A program made the translations under genes and the position numbers. The notes under the pieces are model-generated. The model had not been told where the DNA came from, searched no databases, and saw only the letters and a program-made list of their open reading frames with translations. From Orenia marismortui DSM 5156 (GTDB lineage: Bacteria > Bacillota > Halanaerobiia > Halobacteroidales > Halobacteroidaceae), in the NCBI RefSeq assembly GCF_000379025.1, contig NZ_KB900617.1, forward strand, positions 922,820 to 986,819: 64,000 bases of DNA, in the 5' to 3' direction. Within the stretch, counting starts at the first letter, position 1. The number at the start of each line of letters is the position of its first letter. Positions 34,713-43,384 of the stretch are shown here, piece after piece.

Positions 34713-34740
34713 ATAAAAAGAGACAGCATAAGCTGCCTCT
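34713..34740 (-). terminator. Terminator of the 79-residue gene
   Basis: AGAGGCAGC and GCTGTCTCT arms, 4-base loop, then TTTTATATTATA on the minus strand, abutting the stop. Confidence 0.85.
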
Positions 34741-34980
34741 CTAATTATCTTCTTTTTTAGCTTTAATAAAAAAGTCATCATCTGCATGTCCGCCTTTAGT
34801 CTGACAATTATAATTATTCTCTCGTAAAATATTTAGGATTTCATCAGCTTGATGAGCATCTTGTCTTTCTAAAGTAATAGATAAGTGTTGTCCTGCTTCC
34901 ATATCAGAAGCTACCTTTCTTAACTTTGCCAACTCCGCTTTAGTGATTTCTGGTCTAAAATCAAGCGATATATATCCCAT
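34741..34980 (-). CDS. Hypothetical small protein
   Basis: 79 residues from the ATG at 34980 (AAGGTGGTGTGAT upstream; an ATG 27 bases further up lacks such a site). No recognised family. The pattern is alpha/beta, soluble: GYISLDFRPEITKAELAKLR, then QHLSITLERQDAHQADEIL and a C-terminal FFIKAKKEDN. It lies 47 bases downstream of the ferredoxin gene on the same strand with its own terminator, so the two are likely cotranscribed; a redox link is only suggested by position. Confidence 0.65.
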   Translation of the reverse strand: MGYISLDFRPEITKAELAKLRKVASDMEAGQHLSITLERQDAHQADEILNILRENNYNCQTKGGHADDDFFIKAKKEDN

Positions 34981-35027
34981 ATCACACCACCTTAATTTAA
35001 GAGACATATTTCATCCTTATTCTAAAA

Positions 35028-35216
35028 TTATACTTCTTCAATAGCATCTGTAGGGCAAGAATCGATAGCATCCTCAACTTCTGCTTCTAACTTTTCTGGT
35101 ACATGATCAGTCATAGCAAGAGCTTTTTCATTGTCATCCCATTCAAAAACAGCTGGTACAGAGTTTACACATAATCCACAACTGATACAATCATCTGCTA
35201 TTACTTGTACTTTCAT
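35028..35216 (-). CDS. Single-cluster [4Fe-4S] ferredoxin
   Basis: 62-residue low-potential electron carrier. Cluster ligands are C11, C14, C17 (CISCGLC) and C54 (SCPTDAI); the second cluster motif of 2[4Fe-4S] ferredoxins is absent, as in the Bacillus or Thermotoga type. Highly acidic. First gene of a two-gene unit, divergent from the cysteine-desulfurase-like gene at 35348. Confidence 0.94.
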   Translation of the reverse strand: MKVQVIADDCISCGLCVNSVPAVFEWDDNEKALAMTDHVPEKLEAEVEDAIDSCPTDAIEEV

Positions 35217-35347
35217 TCTATCCCATCCTTTCTTATTATAAATTCCTCCTTAGTATTGCAACTTTTCAAAAGAATTATTCACTCTCACCTCACAGTCCAT
35301 TAGTCTAATTCATAAAATAATCTAAAACTAAAGATTGGAGGATATAG

Positions 35348-36763
35348 ATGATAGATAAAACTTTTTTACATAAAGTTAGAAATCAAATTATCGGTATTAA
35401 TACTAAGGTGCCCCTAATAAATGGAAAGAGAATAAAGTATATCAACTTCGATAATGCAGCTAGTACTCCCAGTTTTAAAAGAGTTGCTTATAAAGTAAAA
35501 GAATTCCTGTACTGGTACTCTAATGTACATCGTGGAACAGGATTCAAATCTCAAATTTCCACCAAAATATATGATGAAGTACATGATCTAGTTGCAAATT
35601 TTTTTGGAGTAGATACTAAAAATAATACTATAATCTTTGTTAAGAATACAACAGAAGCAATTAATAAACTATCAAATAGCTTGAACTTATCATCTAAAGA
35701 TATTATTATAACAACTCCCATGGAACATCATTCTAATTTACTTCCCTGGCGAGATAAATCAAAGGTAATATATATAAATTTAGATCAAGATGGAAGATTA
35801 GATTTAGAGGATTTAGAGGAAAAATTAAAAGAATATAAAGATCAAATAAAACTTGTTGCAATTAGTGGTGCTTCCAATGTTACTGGATATATCAACCCAA
35901 TTCACAAAATTGCCAAATTAGTCCATAACTATGATAGTAAAATCTTAGTTGACGCAGCTCAATTAGCACCCCATCGCCCAATTGATGTAAAGGACGATAC
36001 TAGCTCAGAGCATATAGATTACCTCGTTTTCTCTGCACATAAGCTTTATGCTCCTTTTGGTACAGGAGTTTTAATCGCTCCCAAAAGTACCTTCGCAGGA
36101 AATAAACCAGACTATACAGGGGGAGGAACAGTAAAAGCAGTTACTTTAGATGATGTTATCTGGGCAGACTTACCTGATAAAGAAGAGGCTGGTACTCCTA
36201 ATATAGTAGGAGCATTGGCATTAGGGGAGAGTATTCAACTGCTTAATGAATTAGAATGGGAAAAGATAATTCAAAATGAGGATTACTTAAACAACTATAC
36301 TTTAAAACAATTGCGAAAGATTGATGAAGTAATACTTTATGGCACAATGAAATCAGATACTACAACTAATCAGGTTGGAGTAATACCTTTTAATATTAAA
36401 GGAATAGAAAATACTTTAGTTGCCTCAATTTTGGCCAATGAATTTGGAATAGGTGTTAGAAATGGCTGTTTTTGTGCACACCCTTATATCCATCATCTGT
36501 TTGGTCTGAGTAATGACGAGATAGCTCGAGTGAAAGATGATATTGCTAAGGGAATTTATACCCATAAATATGGTTTAATTAGAATCAGCTTTGGCTGCTA
36601 TAATACCTTAGCAGAAGTTGATCGTTTAATCTATGCTGTAAAAGATATTATAGCAAGAAAGAAAGCAGGAATTGATTTAACTACTAATTATGAATTTGAT
36701 AGTAAAAAAGCAGAGTATAAACCTAAAAACAATATAAATTATAGCAAATATTTCAAATTATAA
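35348..36763 (+). CDS. Cysteine desulfurase-like class V aminotransferase
   Basis: PLP enzyme of 471 residues in the SufS/CsdA/Isd branch. Substrate and PLP motifs: NFDNAASTP, MEHHSNLLPW, PLP lysine in YLVFSAHKLYAPFGTG, and the active cysteine in RNGCFCAHPYIHHL near residue 370. About 40 residues longer at the C-terminus than SufS. Likely releases sulfur from cysteine or a related substrate. No SufU/IscU gene is adjacent, so its acceptor is unknown; it might serve Fe-S or thiamine sulfur supply (thi operon 1 kb away, inference). RBS GGAGG. Confidence 0.88.
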   Translation: MIDKTFLHKVRNQIIGINTKVPLINGKRIKYINFDNAASTPSFKRVAYKVKEFLYWYSNVHRGTGFKSQISTKIYDEVHDLVANFFGVDTKNNTIIFVKNTTEAINKLSNSLNLSSKDIIITTPMEHHSNLLPWRDKSKVIYINLDQDGRLDLEDLEEKLKEYKDQIKLVAISGASNVTGYINPIHKIAKLVHNYDSKILVDAAQLAPHRPIDVKDDTSSEHIDYLVFSAHKLYAPFGTGVLIAPKSTFAGNKPDYTGGGTVKAVTLDDVIWADLPDKEEAGTPNIVGALALGESIQLLNELEWEKIIQNEDYLNNYTLKQLRKIDEVILYGTMKSDTTTNQVGVIPFNIKGIENTLVASILANEFGIGVRNGCFCAHPYIHHLFGLSNDEIARVKDDIAKGIYTHKYGLIRISFGCYNTLAEVDRLIYAVKDIIARKKAGIDLTTNYEFDSKKAEYKPKNNINYSKYFKL

Positions 36764-36865
36764 CTCTATTTGAATATATATTAGATTTGATTTATAAATA
36801 AAAAGGAAATTTAGTATTAATGTAGAATAAAAAGTAAAAAGAATATTATTTAGGAGGTTTTTATA

Positions 36866-37045
36866 ATGGCTGAAATTAGATATTGTGAACTATGCGAAAG
36901 GAATGTAGAACCTACAAAAAAATTCAACTGGCTTGTATTTATATTTTTATGTGGACTATTTTATATTCCTTTTTACCTTTTGAAAGATAAAAAATGTCCA
37001 CTTTGTGGTTCAACTCATTTCTCTGCTCCTAAGAAAAAAGGCTAA
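36866..37045 (+). CDS. Small membrane zinc-ribbon protein
   Basis: 59-residue protein with good RBS (TAGGAGG). Two CxxC pairs (C7, C10 and C44, C47) flank a hydrophobic segment at about 21-39; together they can bind one zinc. Resembles LITAF-like or small zinc-ribbon proteins of anaerobes but not assigned. The DUF2085 gene begins 17 bases downstream, so the two are probably one transcript. Confidence 0.75.
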   Translation: MAEIRYCELCERNVEPTKKFNWLVFIFLCGLFYIPFYLLKDKKCPLCGSTHFSAPKKKG

Positions 37046-37062
37046 GAACTGTAGATGGTACT

Positions 37063-37572
37063 TTGATAGAAAAAAAGATTACTTTTTGGTATTTATTTTT
37101 TTCTCACCATCCTTACTCAGAATTAGATAGGACTTTAAAACTTAACCTATTTAATAAAAAAGTTTATCTCTGTGCTAGATGTACTGGCCAATACCTTGCA
37201 TTATTCTTATTTATGTTATTTCAAGCTAAAATTGATTACAGCAGTATTCCTTTTGAAATAATTTCAATTCTACCTTTATTTGCAACATTAGACTGGTTAA
37301 CTCAAACTTTAGAAATTAGAAAGTCTAATAACTATTTACGAGTAATTACAGGAGGCGTATTTGGAGTATGGCTTGGTATAATATTATGTTCTATAATAAA
37401 TTTAAATTTTAACTTATTAATTAAGTTATCTATACAGAGTTTGATATATTTTATTATAGTATTAAGTATATTGTTTTTTAGACGAGATAAGCTAAATAAG
37501 TACTTAAAACCTTATGAAAAATTTATTCAAAAATATGAGCAGCAGAGATGTTATGAAGATTTATCAACTTAA
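37063..37572 (+). CDS. DUF2085 membrane protein
   Basis: 169 residues, TTG start. Four hydrophobic segments, and the conserved N-terminal HHPYSELDRTLKL and cysteine pair VYLCARCTGQYLA that mark DUF2085. The cysteine pair may bind metal or act in redox. Function of the family is unknown. The upstream zinc-ribbon gene shares CxxC chemistry and is probably in the same unit. Confidence 0.8.
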   Translation: MIEKKITFWYLFFSHHPYSELDRTLKLNLFNKKVYLCARCTGQYLALFLFMLFQAKIDYSSIPFEIISILPLFATLDWLTQTLEIRKSNNYLRVITGGVFGVWLGIILCSIINLNFNLLIKLSIQSLIYFIIVLSILFFRRDKLNKYLKPYEKFIQKYEQQRCYEDLST

Positions 37573-37580
37573 AATATAAT

Positions 37581-37618
37581 AAAAAACCTTAAAAATAATA
37601 TTATTTTTAAGGTTTTTT
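37581..37618. terminator. Bidirectional terminator between DUF2085 and thiE
   Basis: Perfect 38-bp palindrome, A6 on one side and T6 on the other; serves both convergent transcripts. Confidence 0.93.
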
Positions 37619-37635
37619 TACTATAACAAATAACT

Positions 37636-38268
37636 TTAATTTAACTTTTGTCTAATACTTCTTATCTTAGCTTTAATATCCTCTGCTCCAACTATCTCTG
37701 TTACCATACAAATACATCTTCCACCTAATTTCCACACTTGATCAACATTATGTTCTTTAATCCCACCTATTGCTACAAAAGGAATATCTAAATTTTCTAC
37801 AACATACTCTAAATACTCTAATCCAACTGGATCACAGACATCATCTTTAGTATTAGTTTTAAAGATAGGACCTACCCCAATATAGTCTGCCCCTCTTTTG
37901 ACAGCATCTTCAGCCTCTTGAGGTGAATGGGTTGATAAGCCTATTATTTTATCTTTACCAAGAAGTCTTCGTACCTCCTCTAAAGGTAAATCCTCTTGGC
38001 CAATATGTACACCATCAGCACCTATTGCCATAGCCAAATGGATATCATCATTGATGATAAAGCTTACTCCTGCCTCCTTAGTCATCTCCCTTAACCTCTT
38101 ACACTCCTGATACTTATAGAGCATCTTCTTCTTCTTTTCACGATACTGAATAATCTTGATTCCAGCATCAATCATCTCCTTTACAACCTCAATATTACTT
38201 CTTCCCAAAGAAAATTTTTCAGCAGTAATGCAATATAAATCTGTACTTAATCTTTCTTTTTTATTCAT
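37636..38268 (-). CDS. thiE: Thiamine-phosphate synthase
   Basis: Couples HMP-PP with thiazole phosphate to make thiamine phosphate. TIM-barrel, 210 residues. Motifs: YREKKKK, FIINDDIHLAMAIGADGVHIGQEDLP, GLSTHSPQEA, YIGVGPIFKTNTKDD and FVAIGGI. Overlaps the thiF stop by 4 bases (ATGA), so tightly coupled. Last gene of thiS-thiG-thiH-thiF-thiE. Confidence 0.96.
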   Translation of the reverse strand: MNKKERLSTDLYCITAEKFSLGRSNIEVVKEMIDAGIKIIQYREKKKKMLYKYQECKRLREMTKEAGVSFIINDDIHLAMAIGADGVHIGQEDLPLEEVRRLLGKDKIIGLSTHSPQEAEDAVKRGADYIGVGPIFKTNTKDDVCDPVGLEYLEYVVENLDIPFVAIGGIKEHNVDQVWKLGGRCICMVTEIVGAEDIKAKIRSIRQKLN

Positions 38269-38879
38269 ATTCTCCCCTCCAATACTGCTTCCAAAATCAA
38301 ATCTGCCTGTTTAGCTGCTACTATATTAACCCGTGGAGATAGAGGTGGATTATCAGCACTTACCTCTGTAGTAAAATCTCCTACTATATAAAATTTATCG
38401 TTGAATTTTTTAGTATGAATCTTATCCGTATCACCCCAACCAGCCAAACCTGAAGCAGAGACTAAAAATTTATTAGAATTGATATATTTATCTACTATCA
38501 TCTTCTTACTCTTTATTTCATCAAAGGCTTCTACTATAATATCACAATCATCAAAGAATCGAATAATATTATCACCATTTACTCTTTCTATTATGGTTTC
38601 AATCTCTAAGTCAGGATTAATCTTTAAGAGATTCTCCTTTAAAGCCAATACCTTCTCCTGACCTACTTGTTCACTAAAATAGAATTGGCGATTCAAATTA
38701 GAGTACTCCACCTTATCAAAATCTACAATAACAAAGTGTTTAAAACCACTTCTTACTAAATTAAAGGCTGAGTTAGAACCAAGTCCACCTGCACCACCAA
38801 TTCCAACCTTAAGCGATTGTAATCTCTCTAAACCTTCTTCTCGAATATATCTTAACAATGATTTTTCAAAATCATTCAT
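38265..38879 (-). CDS. thiF: ThiS adenylyltransferase ThiF
   Basis: E1-like enzyme that adenylates the ThiS C-terminus for sulfur loading. 204 residues: the short clostridial form. Nucleotide motif GIGGAGGLGSNSAFNLV, then VDFDKVEYSNLNRQ. The usual CxxC zinc site is not obvious. 95 bases separate it from thiH; this gap holds an AATT-rich repeat. Overlaps thiE. Confidence 0.93.
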   Translation of the reverse strand: MNDFEKSLLRYIREEGLERLQSLKVGIGGAGGLGSNSAFNLVRSGFKHFVIVDFDKVEYSNLNRQFYFSEQVGQEKVLALKENLLKINPDLEIETIIERVNGDNIIRFFDDCDIIVEAFDEIKSKKMIVDKYINSNKFLVSASGLAGWGDTDKIHTKKFNDKFYIVGDFTTEVSADNPPLSPRVNIVAAKQADLILEAVLEGRI

Positions 38880-38912
38880 TTAACAAAAAACCTCCACTTA
38901 TTATACTGAGAA

Positions 38913-38971
38913 TGGATAATTAAGTTCTTAAGCACTTCAATTCTAAATTATACATTTTTAATTCTCAATTA
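38913..38971. repeat. AT-rich dispersed repeat between thiF and thiH
   Basis: Shares GGATAATTAAGTTCTTAAG and CAATTCTAAATTATAC words with the repeat at 59529-59588; probably the same family as the one at the bioD 3' end. Confidence 0.5.
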
Positions 38972-38974
38972 TTA

Positions 38975-40075
38975 TTATATCTGTTCCCAATCTTTAAAGA
39001 CAGGTTGATATCCTCTAGCTAGCAATAAACCCTTTACTTCTGTTACTGTTCTAGCATCAGAAATATCAAATTGCTTTACCCCTTGATCCTTAGCATATCC
39101 ACCAACAGCTGTTGAAGATTCTGCCGACATCTTAGTAATACCTAAAGGCAAAAGATTGTCTCTTAATTCATCACTCTCTCTAGTAGACAAACTGATACCC
39201 ACTCGTGGTAAGAACAACCTATAAGCTAATATAATCTGTACTAAAGCAGGATCATCTACAATCGAATTTGGTTGAAAAGAACCTATATGAGGTCTTAATC
39301 TTGGTAATGATAGACTAATCTCAGTATCCAAATATTTATTTTGCAGATAATTAGCATGTAAACCAGCAAAAAAAGCCTCTTTTCTCCAATCATCAAGCCC
39401 TAATAACGGGCCAATATTAACTCTTCTCATCCCTGCTTTACAACCACGTTCTGGAGCATCTAATCTAAATCGATAATTTTTTTTGGGTCCTGTAATATGT
39501 ACCTTATCATAAACATCTTCATTATAAGTCTCTTGATAAATAGTCAGTCCATCCACTCCAACCTCTACTAATTGACCATATTCAAACTCTTCCATAGCAT
39601 AGACCTCAATCGCTATCGAAGGAAAATATTCTTTTAAAATATTTATAGAATCTTTAATATAAGAGACTGGACTATGTTTTCTTGATTCTCCTGTTAAGAC
39701 CACTAAATCCTTAATCCCTTTATCCACTATAGCTTTAGCTTCTTCTTCAACTTGATCTAAAGTTAATTTATCTCTTTTGAATCCATTTTTTACATTAAAA
39801 CCACAATAAGCACATTGGTTTACACAATAATTGGCTAAATAAAGTGGGGCATATAAAAAGATAACTTTACCAAAGTTTTGCACTGTTAATCTATGAGCTT
39901 TTTCTGCCATCTCCTCCAAATAATTACAAGCTACTGGTGATAATAATGCTAGAAAATCCTCTTGGTTTAACCTCTCTTTAGCTAATACTCTCTCTATATC
40001 ATATTTAGTCACTTGATTAAAGAAGCTATCAAACTTAAAATTTTTAACCTGTTTATATTCTTCATAAAAACTCAT
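38975..40075 (-). CDS. thiH: 2-iminoacetate synthase ThiH
   Basis: Radical SAM enzyme that cleaves tyrosine to 2-iminoacetate for thiazole formation in anaerobes. Cluster cysteines C84, C88, C91 (CVNQCAYC). 366 residues, full length. ThiH rather than the oxygen-dependent ThiO fits anaerobic life. Its ribosome site lies in the end of thiG. Confidence 0.97.
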   Translation of the reverse strand: MSFYEEYKQVKNFKFDSFFNQVTKYDIERVLAKERLNQEDFLALLSPVACNYLEEMAEKAHRLTVQNFGKVIFLYAPLYLANYCVNQCAYCGFNVKNGFKRDKLTLDQVEEEAKAIVDKGIKDLVVLTGESRKHSPVSYIKDSINILKEYFPSIAIEVYAMEEFEYGQLVEVGVDGLTIYQETYNEDVYDKVHITGPKKNYRFRLDAPERGCKAGMRRVNIGPLLGLDDWRKEAFFAGLHANYLQNKYLDTEISLSLPRLRPHIGSFQPNSIVDDPALVQIILAYRLFLPRVGISLSTRESDELRDNLLPLGITKMSAESSTAVGGYAKDQGVKQFDISDARTVTEVKGLLLARGYQPVFKDWEQI

Positions 40076-40077
40076 AA

Positions 40078-40851
40078 CTACTCTCCTTTTAAAAAACCTG
40101 TTAATGGTGAAGAAGCGGAAGCATAATCTTTGACTGCACCTGGTCCAGCTAAATAAGCTATTCTTCCTGCTTGGACTGCATAATCAAAGGCTTGTGCCAT
40201 CTTAACTGGATCATTTGCTGTTGCAATAGCTGTATTTACAAGTACTGCATCTGCACCCATTTCCATTGCTTCTGCCGCATGAGAAGGCTTACCTATTCCA
40301 GCATCCACAATAATTGGCAAATTAATCTCACTGATTAAGATTCTGATCAACTCTTTAGTCTTTAAACCACGATTAGATCCTATTGGAGCTCCTAAAGGCA
40401 TTACTGCTGCTGCTCCTGCTTCTTCTAATCTTTTAGCAACCATTAAATCTGGACTGACATAAGGTAGTACAACAAATCCTTCTTTAGCTAAAACTTCTGT
40501 TGCCTTAATAGTCTCTTGATTATCTGGCATTAGATATTTATTATCAGAAATAACCTCAATTTTAATCCAGTTTCCACAACCTGCTGCTTTAGCAATTCTA
40601 GCTATTCTCACTGCTTCCTCTGCTGTTCTAGCTCCTGAAGTATTAGGCAATAAAGTAAAGCTGTCTGGAATATAATTGATTACATTATCTTCTGGATTAT
40701 CAAAATCAACTCTACGTAAAGCCATAGTCACGACTTGAGAATTAGACGCTTCTAAAGTTTCTCTAATAGCCTCCTTGCTTGGAAATTTACCTGTTCCTGT
40801 GAACAATCTACTTTTTAACTCTATTCCTCCAATTACTAATCTATCTTCCAT
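40078..40851 (-). CDS. thiG: Thiazole synthase ThiG
   Basis: Condenses DXP, iminoacetate and ThiS-thiocarboxylate to the thiazole. About 257 residues. Schiff-base lysine in GNWIKIEVI (residue 97), [14 protein letters not shown], and phosphate-binding [11 protein letters not shown]. The ATG at 40851 is chosen: a GTG 12 bases upstream abuts the AGGAGG site. It starts 4 bases after the thiS stop. Confidence 0.96.
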   Translation of the reverse strand: MEDRLVIGGIELKSRLFTGTGKFPSKEAIRETLEASNSQVVTMALRRVDFDNPEDNVINYIPDSFTLLPNTSGARTAEEAVRIARIAKAAGCGNWIKIEVISDNKYLMPDNQETIKATEVLAKEGFVVLPYVSPDLMVAKRLEEAGAAAVMPLGAPIGSNRGLKTKELIRILISEINLPIIVDAGIGKPSHAAEAMEMGADAVLVNTAIATANDPVKMAQAFDYAVQAGRIAYLAGPGAVKDYASASSPLTGFLKGE

Positions 40852-40855
40852 CTTT

Positions 40856-41056
40856 TTATCCACCTCCTACAAATCTAAGCACTTCTAAACTATCTTGATC
40901 CTTTAAAATAATATCTTCCCACTCTTCTTTACTAACAACTCTTTTATTGTACTCAATTACTAAGCGATCCAACTCTAAACCTTTTGATTCCAAAAAATCT
41001 GTTAGCTTTACTTCTTCTTCTAAAACTTGCTGTTGACCATTAACTTTTAGTCTCAT
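40856..41056 (-). CDS. thiS: Sulfur carrier protein ThiS
   Basis: 66-residue ubiquitin-fold carrier whose C-terminal Gly-Gly is adenylated by ThiF and thiocarboxylated. Ends VGGG. First gene of the thiazole operon, preceded by AGGAGGTG and by the TPP riboswitch. Confidence 0.95.
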   Translation of the reverse strand: MRLKVNGQQQVLEEEVKLTDFLESKGLELDRLVIEYNKRVVSKEEWEDIILKDQDSLEVLRFVGGG

Positions 41057-41106
41057 AATCCACCTCCTTATTAAAGTTTTATAGGAATTAAGTATTAGAT
41101 AAATTA

Positions 41107-41136
41107 AAAATGCTCCCTATATAGGGAGCATTTTTT
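41107..41136 (-). terminator. Riboswitch-controlled terminator of the thi operon
   Basis: Stem TGCTCCCTAT with ATAGGGAGCA plus T5, between aptamer and thiS: the expected expression platform for transcription attenuation. Confidence 0.92.
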
Positions 41137-41179
41137 AGTAAAAAGCCTAATTGATCATTAAGCTTATATATCTAAATCC

Positions 41180-41397
41180 ACTTCCCTACGCTGGCACTAA
41201 CCAGATCAGGTTAAAGAGTTAGAGATAAATTAAATTCTTAGTTTCAAAGGGAGTTTTTATCTCCCAATGAAACTTAATAGAACTAATCCAAAACCATAGT
41301 ACTTCTTTATCTCCCACTTATTAGATGTGAGAGTTTTAGAAGCACTTAGATGTCGGATAAATCTCCTCTCAGCCTATAAACTTAGGCACCCCTAGCT
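41180..41397 (-). promoter_or_regulatory. TPP (THI-box) riboswitch with a long inserted arm
   Basis: Minus strand: GGGGTGCC, GGCTGAGAGGAGA, then after a long arm ACCTGATCTGGTTAGTGCCA and GCGTAGGGAAGTGG, the full THI-box core. TPP binding should favour the terminator downstream and shut off thiSGHFE. Between CTGAGA and ACCTGATC there are about 150 bases, far longer than usual; part of it is homologous to the repeat at 22400. Confidence 0.95.
41225..41305. repeat. Insertion in the P3 arm of the TPP riboswitch
   Basis: Plus strand AGTTTCA-AA-GGGAG, 7-base loop, CTCCC-AA-TGAAACT forms a clean stem-loop; flanks and stem match the repeat at 22400-22571. Confidence 0.75.
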
Positions 41398-41465
41398 TTT
41401 CATATTCTATTTTAACTATATTATATTCCATTTCTTTGATTATTTCAATTAACTTTTCTTAGACC

Positions 41466-43301
41466 TTATTTCGCCAACTTATCATTTGCTTCTACCACTT
41501 GCTTTATTAATTCTAACTGTTCTTGAGATTGATCAGACTGATCTTTAACCTTCTCATTTAATTCATCATTAACCTCTATTACTTCTTTCATAATCTGAGT
41601 CAAGTTATTTGTATCTAATAAATTGTCTTCAGTTTGAGCCGATATCTCTTCAGTAGCTGCAGAAATCTCTTCAGTCAAAGCACTCATCTCTTCAGTGGCT
41701 GCTGCTTGATCTTCTGCTGCTGCAATAACTGCTTCCATCTTATTAGTTACACCTTCCGTTAGAGTACTAATTTCTTTGAAGATACTAACAATACTATCTT
41801 CTTGCTTACTATCATCAGATATCATAACTTCAACTGCTTTTTTAGCAACACCTTGAACATTAGAGACAATATCTTTAACCTCTTTAGTAGCAAGCATACT
41901 TTCATCAGCTAAACTCTTAATCTCTTCAGCTACTACTGCAAATCCTCGACCAGCTTCTCCAGCTCTTGCTGCTTCAATAGCAGCATTTAAAGCTAACAGA
42001 TTGGTCTGATCACCAATCTTCATAATCTTATCTGATATTTGGTTGATTTTACCCACACTTTGCTGCAACTCTTTCATAATATCAACAGTATTATTCACAA
42101 GTTTATTTCCTGAATTAATTCTTTTGTAAGTATTCTTTATAGCTTGATAAGTATCACTACCTGAAGTTGATATATCCTCTGCTTGTATAGCTAAGCCTTC
42201 TACTCCAGTTGTTATTTCTTTAATAGAAACTGAGACTTCCTCAATAGAGGTAAATACCTCTCTATTGATATTTAATAAGTCTTCTAAGATATCATATGAA
42301 TGATTGATCTTCTCATTTACTAAATCAGCCGATTTTGTCATTGACTCTGCAGAAGATAAGACCACTTCTGACTTATTAGCAGCTTGATATGTTCTCTTTT
42401 TGGTTTCTGCAGTTATTTGCCGTATTCCCATTCTAACAAAAATTATTAATCCACTACCAATAATAAGAGTTACTATAGTCATTATAATAATCGCATCTCT
42501 ATTACTTTGTGATTCCTCTGCAATAGTAGTTATCTTCTGATTTAAATTATCCATATTAGTATTTAAATGATTCCAAACATCTTTATTTAAAGCAGCCAAA
42601 GACATATTTAAATTAAAGGTAATAGAATCATTAATTTCATTTAAGATCATCTTTTCGTCAAAAGAACTCTTTTCTATAGTCTTCAATTCAATAACCTTAT
42701 TTTGAAATTTATTATTCCATTTAGATAACTTATCCAAAGTTTTAAGTAGTTCTGGATCATCAATTAATTCTTTGATCTCCTCTATACTTTGAGAGGTTAA
42801 ATTACTTTCAGCAGCCCCTAAATTTGCAAAACCTGCTTTCCATCTAAATAAACTACTTTGCTTTTGATTAACTTCTCTTATAATATCACTACTAGTTCTA
42901 ACTACTGGTATATATTCATTCTCTAACTTATTCATTTCAACTGTAATTGATTCTATTTCTTCTACTACCTTATTACTATTATTATAGACACGTACTCCCA
43001 CAAATAATAACATTATTAACAATAATACAAAAGCAATCTGTACCTGTCTAATAATAGTTAAAGAGAAATCAAATTTCCCATTACTTCCCTTATCTTTATT
43101 TTGCTCTTTTAATTCCTTAAGATCATCTTTCTTTAATCTCATATAAACTTTGATTATAAATTCCTTAATAACTAATATCTTATCTACTAAAAATTCTTTG
43201 ACCTTTCTTCTTCTAGCCTCTGATAAAAACTTCTTTAGATTTTTAATTAAATTATTAGAGAATGATTTTAAACTACTCAATAATTTTTTTAAAACATCCA
43301 T
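41466..43301 (-). CDS. Methyl-accepting chemotaxis protein, extended N-terminus, no HAMP seen
   Basis: Chemoreceptor of 611 residues. A basic, helical cytoplasmic N-terminus of about 85 residues (unusually long) precedes TM1 (about 88-110); the external four-helix sensor region runs to TM2 (about 270-290, [19 protein letters not shown]). No HAMP domain is recognisable after TM2. The signalling hairpin contains the highly conserved [20 protein letters not shown] near 440. Coupling would be through CheW such as the one at 53116; no cheA is in the window. Confidence 0.9.
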   Translation of the reverse strand: MDVLKKLLSSLKSFSNNLIKNLKKFLSEARRRKVKEFLVDKILVIKEFIIKVYMRLKKDDLKELKEQNKDKGSNGKFDFSLTIIRQVQIAFVLLLIMLLFVGVRVYNNSNKVVEEIESITVEMNKLENEYIPVVRTSSDIIREVNQKQSSLFRWKAGFANLGAAESNLTSQSIEEIKELIDDPELLKTLDKLSKWNNKFQNKVIELKTIEKSSFDEKMILNEINDSITFNLNMSLAALNKDVWNHLNTNMDNLNQKITTIAEESQSNRDAIIIMTIVTLIIGSGLIIFVRMGIRQITAETKKRTYQAANKSEVVLSSAESMTKSADLVNEKINHSYDILEDLLNINREVFTSIEEVSVSIKEITTGVEGLAIQAEDISTSGSDTYQAIKNTYKRINSGNKLVNNTVDIMKELQQSVGKINQISDKIMKIGDQTNLLALNAAIEAARAGEAGRGFAVVAEEIKSLADESMLATKEVKDIVSNVQGVAKKAVEVMISDDSKQEDSIVSIFKEISTLTEGVTNKMEAVIAAAEDQAAATEEMSALTEEISAATEEISAQTEDNLLDTNNLTQIMKEVIEVNDELNEKVKDQSDQSQEQLELIKQVVEANDKLAK

Positions 43302-43384
43302 TTTATGAACCTCCTTTTAAGATCAATTCTATAAATTAATTATTAGGAAGTCTTATATTATTATTTTTTTCTTATCTTCTTTGA

